Assembly: GCF_011038785.1 (NCBI RefSeq)
Contig: NZ_JAAKDT010000003.1
Location: 62,001 to 126,000 of the forward strand
DNA length: 64,000 nucleotides
Reading direction: 5' to 3'
Source of the DNA: Parabacteroides sp. ZJ-118
GTDB lineage: Bacteria; Bacteroidota; Bacteroidia; Bacteroidales; Tannerellaceae
The notes under the pieces are model-generated. The model was given only the letters and a program-made list of their open reading frames with translations. It ran no database searches and had not been told where the DNA came from. Positions 46,409 through 56,285 of this stretch are shown here, piece after piece. Positions within the stretch are counted from its first letter, which is position 1; every line of letters begins with the position of its first letter. The position numbers were made by a program, and so were the translations under genes.

Positions 46409-47602
46409 ATGTACAAGTTAAAAGAAATTACGGATAAAGTTTATTATGTAGGAGTCAACGACCGTCAAAAGGCCCTCTTCGAGAATATGTGGCCGTTGCC
46501 GTACGGCGTTTCCTATAACTCGTACTTGATCGTAGACGAGAAAACTGTATTGATCGATACGGTCGATGTTTGTTACTCTGATATTTTCTTGAAAAAGGTA
46601 GCGGATGCCTTGGACGGGCATTCTTTGGATTATCTCGTGGTAAATCATATGGAGCCGGATCACGCGGGTAGTATCCGTCTGTTGCGTCAGCAATATCCGG
46701 ACGTACGGATTGTCGGAAACAGTAAGACTTTCGGTATGCTGGATGGCTATCATGGCATCCGGGAAGGCTTATATGAGGTGAAAGAGGGTGACACTTTGCA
46801 TACAGGCCGTCATGAGCTTGTCTTTTATATGACTCCGATGGTACACTGGCCGGAAGTGATGGTTACTTATGACGTTACGGATAAAATCGTATTCTCCGCG
46901 GATGCGTTCGGTACGTATGGCACATTGGATGGTGGAGTGATCGACACGGAGATGAACGTGGAGCATTATTGGGAAGAGATGATTCGCTATTACTCCAACA
47001 TTGTCGGGAAATATGGAAATCCCGTACAAAAGGCATTACAGAAGCTTTCGGGCTTGGATATCCAGACGATTTGCCCTACCCATGGGCCTGTTTGGCGTGA
47101 ATACGCGTCGAAGGCGATCGATATTTATGACCGTATGAGCCGCTACGAAGGTGAGGAAGGCGCGGTTATCATTTATGGCAGCATGTATGGTAATACGGAG
47201 CAGATGGCAGAGGCGATCGCCGCTTCGTTGGCTGATAATGGCATCAAGAACATCGTGATGCATAATGTTAGCAAAAGCCCCTCTTCCTACATCTTGAAAG
47301 ATGTGTTCAAATATAAAGGCGTTATCGTAGGCAGCCCGACTTATAGCAATCAGCTATTCCCCGAGGTGGAGGCTGTGTTGAGCAAGATCGAGCTGCGGGA
47401 GGTGAAAAATCGTATTTTCGGTTATTTCGGATCTTTCACATGGGCCGGGGCCGCCGTGAAACGTTTGGCGGCTTTTGGTGAGCGGATGAAGTGGGAGACG
47501 ATCGGCGCGCCGGTTGAGCAGAAGCAGGGTTTAAGCGCCGCTAAATACGAGGAGTGTGTGGCTTTGGGCCGGGAAATGGCCGGGAAATTGAGAAACTATT
47601 AA
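46409..47602 (+). CDS. Flavodiiron protein (FprA-type, oxygen/NO reductase)
   Basis: A 397-residue protein, ATG at YKLKEITDKVYY (the frame starts earlier at a TTG). The N-terminal metallo-beta-lactamase domain holds the diiron ligands: NHMEPDHAGSI (HxExD), PMVHWPEVM, FSADAFGTYG, and CPTHGPVW. The C-terminal flavodoxin domain (residues about 255-395) has the FMN loop IIYGSMYGNTEQMAEAIA. Flavodiiron proteins reduce O2 to water or NO to N2O and protect anaerobes; which one is favoured here is not visible. No rubredoxin domain is fused. Confidence 0.92.
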   Translation: MYKLKEITDKVYYVGVNDRQKALFENMWPLPYGVSYNSYLIVDEKTVLIDTVDVCYSDIFLKKVADALDGHSLDYLVVNHMEPDHAGSIRLLRQQYPDVRIVGNSKTFGMLDGYHGIREGLYEVKEGDTLHTGRHELVFYMTPMVHWPEVMVTYDVTDKIVFSADAFGTYGTLDGGVIDTEMNVEHYWEEMIRYYSNIVGKYGNPVQKALQKLSGLDIQTICPTHGPVWREYASKAIDIYDRMSRYEGEEGAVIIYGSMYGNTEQMAEAIAASLADNGIKNIVMHNVSKSPSSYILKDVFKYKGVIVGSPTYSNQLFPEVEAVLSKIELREVKNRIFGYFGSFTWAGAAVKRLAAFGERMKWETIGAPVEQKQGLSAAKYEECVALGREMAGKLRNY

Positions 47603-47662
47603 CGACAAATCTAATTTATAAACAAGAAAGTTGATTCGACTTTCAATTAAAAGCGTAACGTT

Positions 47663-48475
47663 ATGAGACTAATTATCGAACCTAATTACGAGCAACTCTC
47701 AAAATGGGCTGCCAATTATGTAGCAGCGAAGATTAAAGCCGCGAATCCAACCGCTGAAAAACCATTCGTGCTGGGCTTGCCTACCGGGTCTTCTCCGCTG
47801 GGTATGTACAAGAACCTGATTGAATTGAACAAGCAGGGGGTTGTATCGTTCCGGAACGTGATCACTTTCAATATGGATGAATATGTCGGTCTTCCGAAAG
47901 ATCATCCGGAAAGCTATCATTCGTTCATGTGGAATAATTTCTTCAGTCATATCGATATCAAACCGGAGAACGTAAATATCTTGAATGGTAACGCCGAGGA
48001 TTTGGAGGCCGAGTGTGCGTCTTATGAGGCTCGCATGAAGGCGGTCGGTGGCGTAGACCTGTTCTTGGGAGGTATCGGTCCGGATGGCCATATCGCGTTC
48101 AATGAGCCGGGTTCATCTTTGAGCTCTCGTACTCGTGTCAAGACATTAACTACGGATACGATTATCGCCAACTCCCGTTTCTTTGATAATGATGTGAATA
48201 AAGTCCCGAAGACCTCAGTAACGGTAGGTGTAGGCACGGTTCTTGACGCAAAGGAGGTATTGATCATGGTAAATGGCCATAACAAGGCGCGTGCGTTGCA
48301 ACAGGCTGTTGAGGGTGCGGTAAACCAAATGTGGACAATCACCGCCTTGCAGCTGCATCCGAAGGGAATCATCGTTTGCGATGAGGCGGCTTGCGCGGAT
48401 CTTAAGGTAGGTACTTATAACTATTTCAAGGATATCGAGAAGGATCATCTTTGTCCCTGTTCATTACTGAAATAA
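47663..48475 (+). CDS. nagB: Glucosamine-6-phosphate deaminase
   Basis: A 270-residue enzyme converting glucosamine 6-phosphate to fructose 6-phosphate and ammonia. The family blocks [28 protein letters not shown] (catalytic Asp), [15 protein letters not shown] (Asp, His, Glu) and [20 protein letters not shown] are intact. Length equals that of the E. coli type. No consensus promoter is seen in the 60-base gap after the flavodiiron gene, so it may be cotranscribed with it; a weak GAAAGT/ACTTTC pairing occupies the gap. Confidence 0.95.
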   Translation: MRLIIEPNYEQLSKWAANYVAAKIKAANPTAEKPFVLGLPTGSSPLGMYKNLIELNKQGVVSFRNVITFNMDEYVGLPKDHPESYHSFMWNNFFSHIDIKPENVNILNGNAEDLEAECASYEARMKAVGGVDLFLGGIGPDGHIAFNEPGSSLSSRTRVKTLTTDTIIANSRFFDNDVNKVPKTSVTVGVGTVLDAKEVLIMVNGHNKARALQQAVEGAVNQMWTITALQLHPKGIIVCDEAACADLKVGTYNYFKDIEKDHLCPCSLLK

Positions 48476-48500
48476 ACGAATCTCGGAGAGGGCTTTCCTT

Positions 48501-48579
48501 GAATGCCCATTGTAAGAAGTTAAGAATGCCCATCGTAAGGAGTTTATGATGGGCATTCTTATAACCTTACGATGGGCAT
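48501..48579. repeat. Four-part direct/inverted repeat with alternative hairpins
   Basis: Two direct copies of AATGCCCAT(T/C)GTAAG (from 48502 and 48525) are followed by two inverted copies. TAAGAATGCCCATC (48521-48534) pairs exactly with 48548-48561, and ATGCCCATCGTAAG (48526-48539) pairs exactly with 48566-48579. These two 14-bp stems share bases and exclude each other. The element sits between the convergent nagB and S9 peptidase genes. Confidence 0.85.
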
Positions 48580-48637
48580 CGTTGTTTGGGGGCAATGGTC
48601 GGCTGCCATACTTCGCGGGCAAAGCCGCCGTTACTCC

Positions 48638-51055
48638 TTATTTTTTCACGTTCTTGACGTAACGGTCCAGCCATAGATCACATTCATACAATAGATGTAA
48701 TATGTTCTCTTTGGCGGCGTAGCCATGACTCTCATAGGGCAATACCACATAACGTGCGATCGCCCCGTGGCCTTTCAGGGCACTGAACAGGCGCTCGGAT
48801 TGGATCGGGAAGGTCCCGGAGTTGTTATCCATCTCACCATGTACGATTAATAAAGCTCCATGTAGTTTGTCGGCCGACATGAATGGCGACATGGCATTGT
48901 ATATTTCCGGAACTTCCCAATACGTACGGGTCTCTGTCTGGAAACCGAATGGGGTAAGCGTACGGTTGTAAGCTCCGCTACGTGCGATGCCGGCTTTGAA
49001 CAGTTTGGTATGCGTTAATAAATTCGCCGTCATGAAAGCTCCATAGGAATGTCCTCCTACGGCTACACGATTCGGATCGCCTACACCCATCTCGGAAATA
49101 ACTTTTACGGCCGCCTCGGCGTTCATTGTCAATTGCTCGATGAAATCATCGTTCGGCTCCGCTCCCTCTTTGGTACTAACGATCGGCATCTCGACATTTT
49201 CCATTATACAGAATCCGCGTAAAACCCAATAGACGGGAGAACCGTAGTTGATATTCGTAAACATGTATTGAGAACCCCGTACCTGCGAAGCCTCGGCTTT
49301 CGTTTTATATTCTCTCGGATAGGCCCACATTAAGACAGGCAACGGGCCGTCTTTCGCTTTATCATATCCGGCAGGGAGGTATACGGTCGCTGTCAGGTCC
49401 AAGCCATCCGCACGTTTATATTTAATCTTTTGCTTACTGACGTTTGCCATGGCCGGGTATGGATTGGCGAAATGAGTCAATTGAACGAATTTTTTCTTCT
49501 TCAAGTCGCGAGAACAGAGATTCGCCGGTTCTGAGATGGATTGACGCGAAGTGATCAATTGAAGCTTTACCGGATTCGCTACCTTCAGGATGGTCTCATA
49601 ATATCCGTCCTCACAGCGCCAAAGCTCCGTGTTCTTTTTTGTTTTCAAGTTGTAACGGCTAAGGTAGGGCATATCTCCTTTTGGAGAGGCACCTTGGGCA
49701 AGCATCAATAACTCATTGTGGGCTTTATTGGTATATACGATAGATTTGCCATACGCGTTTTTAATCGTAAGTGGATTTCCCGGATTGTTGTAATTATCGT
49801 CGGTGGATACGTCGAACAATAGAACCGGAGATTCAGAAGAGCAAGGCTTAAAAGCAAATGTCCTTCTTTTGCGAGTCTTCCGGGAAGTCTCGGTCAATAA
49901 AGCGAAAGTATCGTCATGCCACAGGATGTTGCGGAAACGTTTCTCTGTCTTCGCGACTTCCTGTTTCTCGCGGTTGAACGGATAGCTTATTTGGTAGATA
50001 ATATCCATGAAATCAGTCTTGTTTTGCTTAGGATCTCCTTTGTCTTGCGCTTCCGCCCAGTAAACGGTAGCCGGTTTATCCGATCTCCATCCGAACTGGC
50101 GGGGATAAGGCGAGCTCGTGTCATATCCCATCGGGACATTGACGGTCGGATTATCCGCTAACGTATAAACGGAATTGCCTTGTAAGTCCATGACCTCGAA
50201 CTTTTGTGGGAAGTTACGGACCGTTACTTGGTATGAATAGGGACGATGAACGGTAGCGACCAGCAATAAGGATTTGTCGGGAGATAGAGAAAGCGTACCG
50301 GCATATATGGCCGGTTTCCCTAACTCATTGACAATACCCTCTTTTATACGCACCAGTTGTGCGGTGAAATAATGATCGAACAATTCTTCGTCATACGGGC
50401 TTTTCAGTAAATCTTGATAAGTACGTGCGGGCATAACCTTTCCCGTACTTTCTTGAATAACAGGACCGGAAGGCACGGCTGGCTTTTGAGGTGTCTTACC
50501 CAGATTACCGGGAACCATTAGCGTGATAAAATCATTATCGTTGATCCACAAAATCATCGCTCCTGTTGTCGCGTTGATTTTCCGAAGGCTTACTTTTTGT
50601 GCGGTTGGTTGTTCCGGCGTGCAGGTATAAAGATATACTCCATCCGCTTCCTCCACAAAAAGAGCGACTTTGTTTGATGAGGGAGAAAAAGAGGTTTCCG
50701 TAATCACTGCGTTCTCAGGAATCCCTTGTATCGTTATTTCCTCCTGTGTAGCGATATTCATTAAACGGGCACCGGTATACTCGGCTTGCCGACTGGCATT
50801 GAATGTCTCCGGACAGATACGCGTTCCCGCTAATTTAAGTTCCGGCTGCGCAAGCTTGGCGATAGACCGGTAGGGGGAACGCTCTAACTGAAGTGCCCAT
50901 TGATTGTTATCACTGATTCGGATAACCGGAGATAGTTTGGTCAAGGCCACTTCCTCTATTACGGCCGGAGGCCTTTGGTAATGGGTCTCTTGTGCCATTC
51001 CCGGGCAGGCCAGAGCCAAGGACAGCAGGGCGGAGAACAGATGGTTTGTTTTCAT
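48638..51055 (-). CDS. S9-family serine peptidase (prolyl oligopeptidase / glutamyl endopeptidase-like)
   Basis: An 805-residue exported peptidase with signal peptide (HLFSALLSLALACPGMAQ). The first two thirds form a beta-propeller-like domain. The C-terminal alpha/beta-hydrolase domain carries the nucleophile in VAVGGHSYGAFMTANLL, the LIVHGEMDNNSGTFPIQSE block with Asp, and the catalytic His in VLPYESHGYAAKENI. The pattern is close to the S9D group (glutamyl endopeptidases) seen in Bacteroidetes and chloroplasts. It follows the SusC/SusD pair, which suggests that this locus handles peptides, but a terminator-like hairpin separates them. Confidence 0.85.
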   Translation of the reverse strand: MKTNHLFSALLSLALACPGMAQETHYQRPPAVIEEVALTKLSPVIRISDNNQWALQLERSPYRSIAKLAQPELKLAGTRICPETFNASRQAEYTGARLMNIATQEEITIQGIPENAVITETSFSPSSNKVALFVEEADGVYLYTCTPEQPTAQKVSLRKINATTGAMILWINDNDFITLMVPGNLGKTPQKPAVPSGPVIQESTGKVMPARTYQDLLKSPYDEELFDHYFTAQLVRIKEGIVNELGKPAIYAGTLSLSPDKSLLLVATVHRPYSYQVTVRNFPQKFEVMDLQGNSVYTLADNPTVNVPMGYDTSSPYPRQFGWRSDKPATVYWAEAQDKGDPKQNKTDFMDIIYQISYPFNREKQEVAKTEKRFRNILWHDDTFALLTETSRKTRKRRTFAFKPCSSESPVLLFDVSTDDNYNNPGNPLTIKNAYGKSIVYTNKAHNELLMLAQGASPKGDMPYLSRYNLKTKKNTELWRCEDGYYETILKVANPVKLQLITSRQSISEPANLCSRDLKKKKFVQLTHFANPYPAMANVSKQKIKYKRADGLDLTATVYLPAGYDKAKDGPLPVLMWAYPREYKTKAEASQVRGSQYMFTNINYGSPVYWVLRGFCIMENVEMPIVSTKEGAEPNDDFIEQLTMNAEAAVKVISEMGVGDPNRVAVGGHSYGAFMTANLLTHTKLFKAGIARSGAYNRTLTPFGFQTETRTYWEVPEIYNAMSPFMSADKLHGALLIVHGEMDNNSGTFPIQSERLFSALKGHGAIARYVVLPYESHGYAAKENILHLLYECDLWLDRYVKNVKK

Positions 51056-51106
51056 GGATTTAATTACTTGAATTATTTTAATGATTTGGAATAACCTCTT
51101 TTAGTT

Positions 51107-51148
51107 CTTAAAAAATTCCCGCCTAAACCGGTTAAGGGTATAGGCGGG
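51107..51148 (-). terminator. Terminator between susD and the S9 peptidase gene
   Basis: Minus-strand CCCGCCTA...TAGGCGGG stem followed by AATTTTTTAAG, 35 bases after the SusD stop. It may attenuate, not fully separate, peptidase expression, as I see no clear promoter for the peptidase gene in the remaining 50 bases. Confidence 0.8.
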
Positions 51149-51182
51149 GACTTTTTGATACAATTAGTAAGGAACAGCGCGA

Positions 51183-52673
51183 TTATTTATTCTGAGTCAT
51201 AAGACTGTTCGCGTTCATTTCGTCATCCGGAATCTTGAATTGCCATTCAGGAGAACCGGCATCTACGTGCATCTTTATCGCGATACCCTTATCGTGATTC
51301 GTGTTATTTCTATCCAACGGTAAGTTTAAACGTTTCAAGTCCGTGAATCGGAATCCTTCTCCCCACAACTCGACACGACGTTGGATCATGATCTCTTCCG
51401 TTAATTCGGCCGCTGTTTTGCTCGTCTCTTTGTATTCAGGATCGCGAGTCAAGGCAAATGCGGTCAACGTCTTTTGTGCTTCTTGAAGTTGATTGCTACG
51501 AGCCAATGCCTCCGCTTTCATCAAGTAGAGCTCTGCCAAACGCATGAAAGGAAAGTCTCCGACCGCATTGGAAGAAGATTTGGCCGTGAATTTACGATTC
51601 TGATACGGGAACCGTTTGAAATTGCTTTTGGGAACATCTGCTTTACCTGTCGGATCCCACCATTGTTTGCGGACATCTGTATCTGATATTTTATCATACA
51701 AAGCCGAGTTTATACATCTGGGGACGGCACGTATCGCGGACGCGTTGAAATTCCAAGACATATATGCATAGAAAGAATAAAAATAGATGGTTTGGTCTTC
51801 CTGCGTATTGGCTGCCCATATAGCCTCCTTATTATCTGTCAGCATGGAAGCGAAGCCTCCCATTAATTCTTCTTTGCCGGTCATCAATTTATGGCCTTCT
51901 CCCTCCGCGGTTTGTATTGCCAAATCCGCGTATCTCGCGGCTTCCGCATAATTTTGCTGTGCCAGCAGGACACGAGCCTTTAAACCATAAGCCACTTTCA
52001 AAGAGAAGTGAGTGACCTCTTTTGCCTCGTAGTTTTTCAACAACTCAATAGCGGCATCGAGATCTTCGTTAATATATTGATAGCATTCCTCTACCGTATT
52101 ACGAGCGACTTCTCCTGTTTCCGGGGCCTTACGGTAAGGTATGCCCAATTGTGTATTGCCACCTCCCGCTTTATAACGTTCCGCGTAGAGCTGCACGAGT
52201 TGAAAATGGCCAAACGCACGGAAGCAAAGTGCCTCCCCTTTTACGCCGGCGTATAAATTTTCATCCGTACGATCCACCGCATCCACATTATTAAGAAGTA
52301 TGTTACTGTTCAATATTAATTTGTAATAGAAGAAGAAACCATACTTGGTCAATGTTGATTTTGAATTTCGATGATCTACCCATTGAAGCGTTCTTAAAAA
52401 CCAAGTGTTACCGGAAGATGGGTGTACCAGATCTTCGCCTAATACATCTCGATCGATATTCCAAGAAGGTTCTCCACCACAACTTTGTGAAGATAAGTAT
52501 TGCTTAACCATGGCCCGATGTGTTCCGTTTAGAGCAATGTATAGGTTTTCCAAAGATGAAGCGACTGTTGTTTCGCCAACCTGGTCGGTTGGACTTGTTT
52601 CCATGAACGTATCGGAACAAGCCGTCAGACCTGCGACGCATAAGGCTAGAATTGTATATTTGAATCTTTTCAT
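51183..52673 (-). CDS. SusD/RagB-family nutrient-binding lipoprotein
   Basis: A 496-residue surface lipoprotein (signal KRFKYTILALCVAGLTACSD; the cysteine is the acylation site). I use this ATG because the earlier start is a TTG. Family marks are DTFMETSPTDQVGETTVASS near the N-terminus, GEALCFRAFGHFQLVQLYAE, the TPR-like helices, FPFMRLAELYLMKAEAL and the terminal RRVELWGEGFRFTDLKRL. It forms a lid over the SusC transporter encoded 28 bases upstream. The ligand cannot be told; with an S9 peptidase next to it, a peptide is plausible. Confidence 0.93.
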   Translation of the reverse strand: MKRFKYTILALCVAGLTACSDTFMETSPTDQVGETTVASSLENLYIALNGTHRAMVKQYLSSQSCGGEPSWNIDRDVLGEDLVHPSSGNTWFLRTLQWVDHRNSKSTLTKYGFFFYYKLILNSNILLNNVDAVDRTDENLYAGVKGEALCFRAFGHFQLVQLYAERYKAGGGNTQLGIPYRKAPETGEVARNTVEECYQYINEDLDAAIELLKNYEAKEVTHFSLKVAYGLKARVLLAQQNYAEAARYADLAIQTAEGEGHKLMTGKEELMGGFASMLTDNKEAIWAANTQEDQTIYFYSFYAYMSWNFNASAIRAVPRCINSALYDKISDTDVRKQWWDPTGKADVPKSNFKRFPYQNRKFTAKSSSNAVGDFPFMRLAELYLMKAEALARSNQLQEAQKTLTAFALTRDPEYKETSKTAAELTEEIMIQRRVELWGEGFRFTDLKRLNLPLDRNNTNHDKGIAIKMHVDAGSPEWQFKIPDDEMNANSLMTQNK

Positions 52674-52701
52674 TGTAATCAACGTTTAATATAATAATGA
52701 A

Positions 52702-55700
52702 TTAAAATGTGAAATTCAGTCCGAATGTAAATGAACGAGCGGGGATATGAGCATTGTTCGTAATACCGCTGAACTGTTGTTGTGGATCCATACCTTTCAT
52801 GGAAGTAAGCAGGAATAGATTCTCGCCACTCAATGATACGCGCGCGTTCTTTATCGCGAACTTAGAAAGGAAGGCCTTTGGTAACGTATAAGCGAATGTC
52901 AAAGACTTCATGCTTAGATAATCAGAACTCATCAACCAACGATCCGACTGTGCATTGAAATTAGTAGCTTCACTGCCGTCTAGACGAGGAACATTCGTTA
53001 TATCTCCCGGTTGTTGCCAACGATCGTAGATATCCGTATGCATAGCCGCTCCATATTTGTTTACACTCATAAGAGATAGATAGCTGGAGTTATAAACCTT
53101 TCCTCCCAACGCGTAAGAGAATACGGCGGATAACTCAAAATCCTTGAATTTTACGCGTGTATTGAAACCGCCATATACTTTAGGAATCGCGCTACCTGCA
53201 TAATGGTATTTTGCTTTTTCCTGGTTCGTTGTCACTTTCTCTCCGTTTACGGTACGACAATCTTCGTCATCCCAGTTTTGTGCCGCGTTTCCATTCTCAT
53301 CTACCGTATCGTCGAAACGATAAAGAGCCGCTCCATCTTGAGGATCTACACCCACATATTCCTTTAACCAGAATTCGTAGATAGACTTGCCTGCCATGAT
53401 CTTCTTTGTACCGTCAATGATCTCTTTTTGGGGTAAGCTTTTTACCTCGTTCTTGATGAATGTGGCGTTCGCGCCGACGTTCCATGTCCAATCCGTATTT
53501 TTTAAGATGCGGTAATCCAAGGAGATTTCCACACCACTATTCGTTACTTTACCGATGTTCTTCCAGATAGACGCGGTTCCTCTATAGTCTACCGCTCCGG
53601 AAGAAAGAGGTAGAGGTACGTTGAACAACAGGTCTTTGGATTGTTTGTTGAAATACTCGATGCTACCGGTCAAACGATCGAACAGTCCGAATTCGACTGC
53701 CACGTCGGAAGAAACCTGAGTCTCCCATTGCAAATCGGGGTTTCCAAAAGAGTTGAATAACACACCTGCTTCCAACGCGTTATTGCGGTTCATGTCATAT
53801 AAAGTCTGATAGGGATAATAGTTCGTTGATCCACTGGTCGTTAATACTTGGTCGTTACCGGTTTGTCCATAAGAACCTCTCAGCTTCAAACTGTTGACCC
53901 AAGTCAACGGCTCCATGAAACTTTCTTGGTCTATACGCCAAGAGGCTCCGAAAGACCAGAAGTTACCCCAACGGTTATCTTTGTGGAAGCGTGAGCTGCC
54001 ATCGCGGCGGTAGGAGGCCGACGCGTAATATTTATCCATGAAGTCGTAATTGATACGGGCAAAATAACCCTCTTTTTTGTATTCGTCCGTAAAGGAGTAG
54101 GCCGAATTGATTGTCGTGAAGTTTCCTAGCTCCATCAGCCCATCCATAACCTGACCTTGCCTCATGGTGTAGTTGTATTGGTATTTGTAGGCGAAACTTT
54201 CATGACCTAATAATACATCAAAGTTATGATCTCCGAAGTTCGTATTATAGTTTATCAATTGGTTGAAAGTCGTTGTTGTCCGGCGGGTATTCTCAAGGCT
54301 GAAACGTCCACTCGGAGAGCCGTCACCTACAAACTTATTATCATAGCCGGAATTACGGCTGTTGGATGTCTCCAAACCTCCGTTCAATGTAACTTTCAGA
54401 CCTTCGTACAAATTGAAATCCATATAAGCGCGTGAGTTCATCACGTCACGTACAAACTCTTCGTCGTTCCATAATGTCTCCGCTACCACGTGGCGGCCCG
54501 AATAAGCGGAACCTGCGCGTACGCCATCATAGTCGTATTGCGTCTGTCCCAGGTTATCCAAGAGATAATCACCTGTTTCCGGATCATGTTTGTGGATCGG
54601 GTAGATCGGGCCGATAGTACGGGCAAACATAAAGTGATTTGAATAACCACTTGAATTATCTCTTGTATTGGCTATTTGAGATTGAGAACGGCTGGCTGAA
54701 ATGTTCAAGCCTGTCTTAAACCATTTCACGGGATACACATTTACATTCGCACGGGCAGAGTAACGCTCAAAATCGGATTTGATCACATAACCGTTATCTT
54801 TTAAATAGCCTAATGAAACATACGTATCGCTTTTCTTTCCCTTGGTGGAATAAGACAAGTTATATTCTCCACGATAGCCGGTACGTTCCATCGCGTCATT
54901 CCAGTCGGTATCATCTCCCCATAACAATTGGGTGGCCGCAGGATTTAATTTCCCGTCCGTCCCTACGATTTGATCATTGGCAACTCCCCGGTATGGGTTA
55001 TACATCAATTGGTTATAAATTTTGGCAGAGGCCTCTGTCGCCGCTTCTGCCGCAGACATTCCATTCGCGGAGATATACTGGTTACGAAGCATCTCCCACT
55101 GCAAAGGGTAATAGTCCCATACACCTACACGGTTATATTCCTTGATCGCACGGGAAGAGATACCTTGAGAAGTGCTGAATGTAACTTGAGTATCATCGCT
55201 TTTTGCTTTCTTAGTGGTAATTAATACAACACCATTACCCGCGCTGGATCCATAAAGAGAAGTCGAGGCCGCATCTTTTAAGATAGACATTGACTCAATA
55301 TCGTTCGGATTGATATCCGCGATCTCTCCATTGTAAATGGATCCGTCCACAACATAAAGAGGACTGTTTGAAGCATTAATCGAACCGAATCCTCTGATAC
55401 GGATATTAGGGGATTCACCCGGACGTCCGCCACCCGTACCGACTTGTACACCGGATACGTTACCTTCCAAAGCTGCGGTTGCGTTTGTTAATGGACGCAT
55501 GTCAAGGTCTTTTGTCCCGACAACACCCGCGGAACCCGTGAAAGACGATTTCTTAGCGGTACCATAAGCGACAATAATGACATCGTCGAGCTCCTGCGCG
55601 TCAGAAGAGAGAACGATTCGCATGTTTGCTTGTGCGGTGGTTTCTAATGTTTTTAAGCCGACATAAGATACAATCAACTTGGCGTTCTTGTCTGCCTCCA

Positions 55701-55887
55701 ATTCGAATTTACCATCCAGATCCGTGATGGTACCAACAGTGGTTCCTTTTACTACGATGGATGCACCTATAACAGGCTCCCCATCATCTTCATTGATCAC
55801 TACACCGGTCACCTTCATTTGCTGGGCGACCATACACTGCACTCCCAGAAAGAATGAGAGTAGTACAAGCGTTAATTTGTACTTCAT
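52702..55887 (-). CDS. SusC/RagA-family TonB-dependent outer-membrane transporter
   Basis: A 1061-residue TonB-dependent receptor. Signal peptide (KLTLVLLSFFLGVQCMVAQ), a carboxypeptidase-regulatory-like domain (GEPVIGASIVVKGTTVGTIT), the TonB-box/plug part with IIVAYGTAKKSSFTGS and GNVSGVQVGTGGGRPGE, then LYVVDGSIYNGEI and a large beta-barrel ending in an aromatic residue (SFTFGLNFTF). An earlier ATG would add ten residues before the signal and is less likely. Partner of the SusD lipoprotein. No extracytoplasmic sigma factor, anti-sigma or hybrid regulator lies next to it, so regulation is not visible apart from its own promoter. Confidence 0.95.
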   Translation of the reverse strand: MKYKLTLVLLSFFLGVQCMVAQQMKVTGVVINEDDGEPVIGASIVVKGTTVGTITDLDGKFELEADKNAKLIVSYVGLKTLETTAQANMRIVLSSDAQELDDVIIVAYGTAKKSSFTGSAGVVGTKDLDMRPLTNATAALEGNVSGVQVGTGGGRPGESPNIRIRGFGSINASNSPLYVVDGSIYNGEIADINPNDIESMSILKDAASTSLYGSSAGNGVVLITTKKAKSDDTQVTFSTSQGISSRAIKEYNRVGVWDYYPLQWEMLRNQYISANGMSAAEAATEASAKIYNQLMYNPYRGVANDQIVGTDGKLNPAATQLLWGDDTDWNDAMERTGYRGEYNLSYSTKGKKSDTYVSLGYLKDNGYVIKSDFERYSARANVNVYPVKWFKTGLNISASRSQSQIANTRDNSSGYSNHFMFARTIGPIYPIHKHDPETGDYLLDNLGQTQYDYDGVRAGSAYSGRHVVAETLWNDEEFVRDVMNSRAYMDFNLYEGLKVTLNGGLETSNSRNSGYDNKFVGDGSPSGRFSLENTRRTTTTFNQLINYNTNFGDHNFDVLLGHESFAYKYQYNYTMRQGQVMDGLMELGNFTTINSAYSFTDEYKKEGYFARINYDFMDKYYASASYRRDGSSRFHKDNRWGNFWSFGASWRIDQESFMEPLTWVNSLKLRGSYGQTGNDQVLTTSGSTNYYPYQTLYDMNRNNALEAGVLFNSFGNPDLQWETQVSSDVAVEFGLFDRLTGSIEYFNKQSKDLLFNVPLPLSSGAVDYRGTASIWKNIGKVTNSGVEISLDYRILKNTDWTWNVGANATFIKNEVKSLPQKEIIDGTKKIMAGKSIYEFWLKEYVGVDPQDGAALYRFDDTVDENGNAAQNWDDEDCRTVNGEKVTTNQEKAKYHYAGSAIPKVYGGFNTRVKFKDFELSAVFSYALGGKVYNSSYLSLMSVNKYGAAMHTDIYDRWQQPGDITNVPRLDGSEATNFNAQSDRWLMSSDYLSMKSLTFAYTLPKAFLSKFAIKNARVSLSGENLFLLTSMKGMDPQQQFSGITNNAHIPARSFTFGLNFTF

Positions 55888-56010
55888 AGAATGAATTTGT
55901 TTGTTAATTAGACACACATAGCTTTTTCAGGAGACCATAGTCTGCACAGGGCCACAGTTAAAGTACGATATGAAAAATGCACATACCAAGATCCTGAAAA
56001 ATCACTGCCG

Positions 56011-56042
56011 CAAATATATTATTTTTATTATAAAAAAGCAAA
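56011..56042 (-). promoter_or_regulatory. Consensus promoter of the SusC/SusD operon
   Basis: On the minus strand TTTG, 20 bases, TATATTTG. An exact match; the transcript would start near 56004, giving a leader of about 115 bases. Confidence 0.78.
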
Positions 56043-56104
56043 TGGTTACAAATCATTCTAAAACTAATACAATATTGGTTGATAGTTACGGATCCAATTG
56101 GGTT

Positions 56105-56250
56105 CTACGGGGGAAGCTCTTGCATAATGATAGCCGACAGGCAGTTCTTGATCCAATCTGTCCGGTTGTTGACCTTAGTTTTGCGCAGGCTGAACTTAAT
56201 GAATGCAGAAAGGGAAGATGCCTGTAAAGACCGTCTTCCCTCAAACTGCG
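56105..56250 (-). pseudogene. Possible remnant of a coding sequence (C-terminal fragment)
   Basis: A minus-strand frame without a start codon reads RRSLQASSLSAFIKFSLR then KTKVNNRTDWIKNCLSAIIM and ends QELPP before a TAG. The composition is protein-like (alternating charged and hydrophobic residues), unlike the other frames, but the family is not recognised and it has no promoter or start. It may be the decayed tail of a displaced gene. Low confidence. Confidence 0.25.
56212..56240 (-). terminator. Hairpin after the TolC-like gene
   Basis: GGGAAGA ... TCTTCCC seven-base-pair stem about 45 bases beyond the stop of the TolC-like gene, followed on the minus strand by TTTCTG. Weak T run, so termination is tentative. 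Confidence 0.5.
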
Positions 56251-56285
56251 TGTGTGTAATGAAAAAATGATGTATTAATTAATGT

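Larger units (their letters stand above)
55888..56285. other. Intergenic region with susC promoter, hairpin and possible gene remnant
   Basis: About 400 bases between two minus-strand transcripts. It holds the susC promoter and leader, a hairpin near the TolC gene end, and a minus-strand frame ending at 56105 that reads like a protein C-terminus (see the remnant entry). No intact gene is present; plus-strand frames here look random. Confidence 0.6.
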
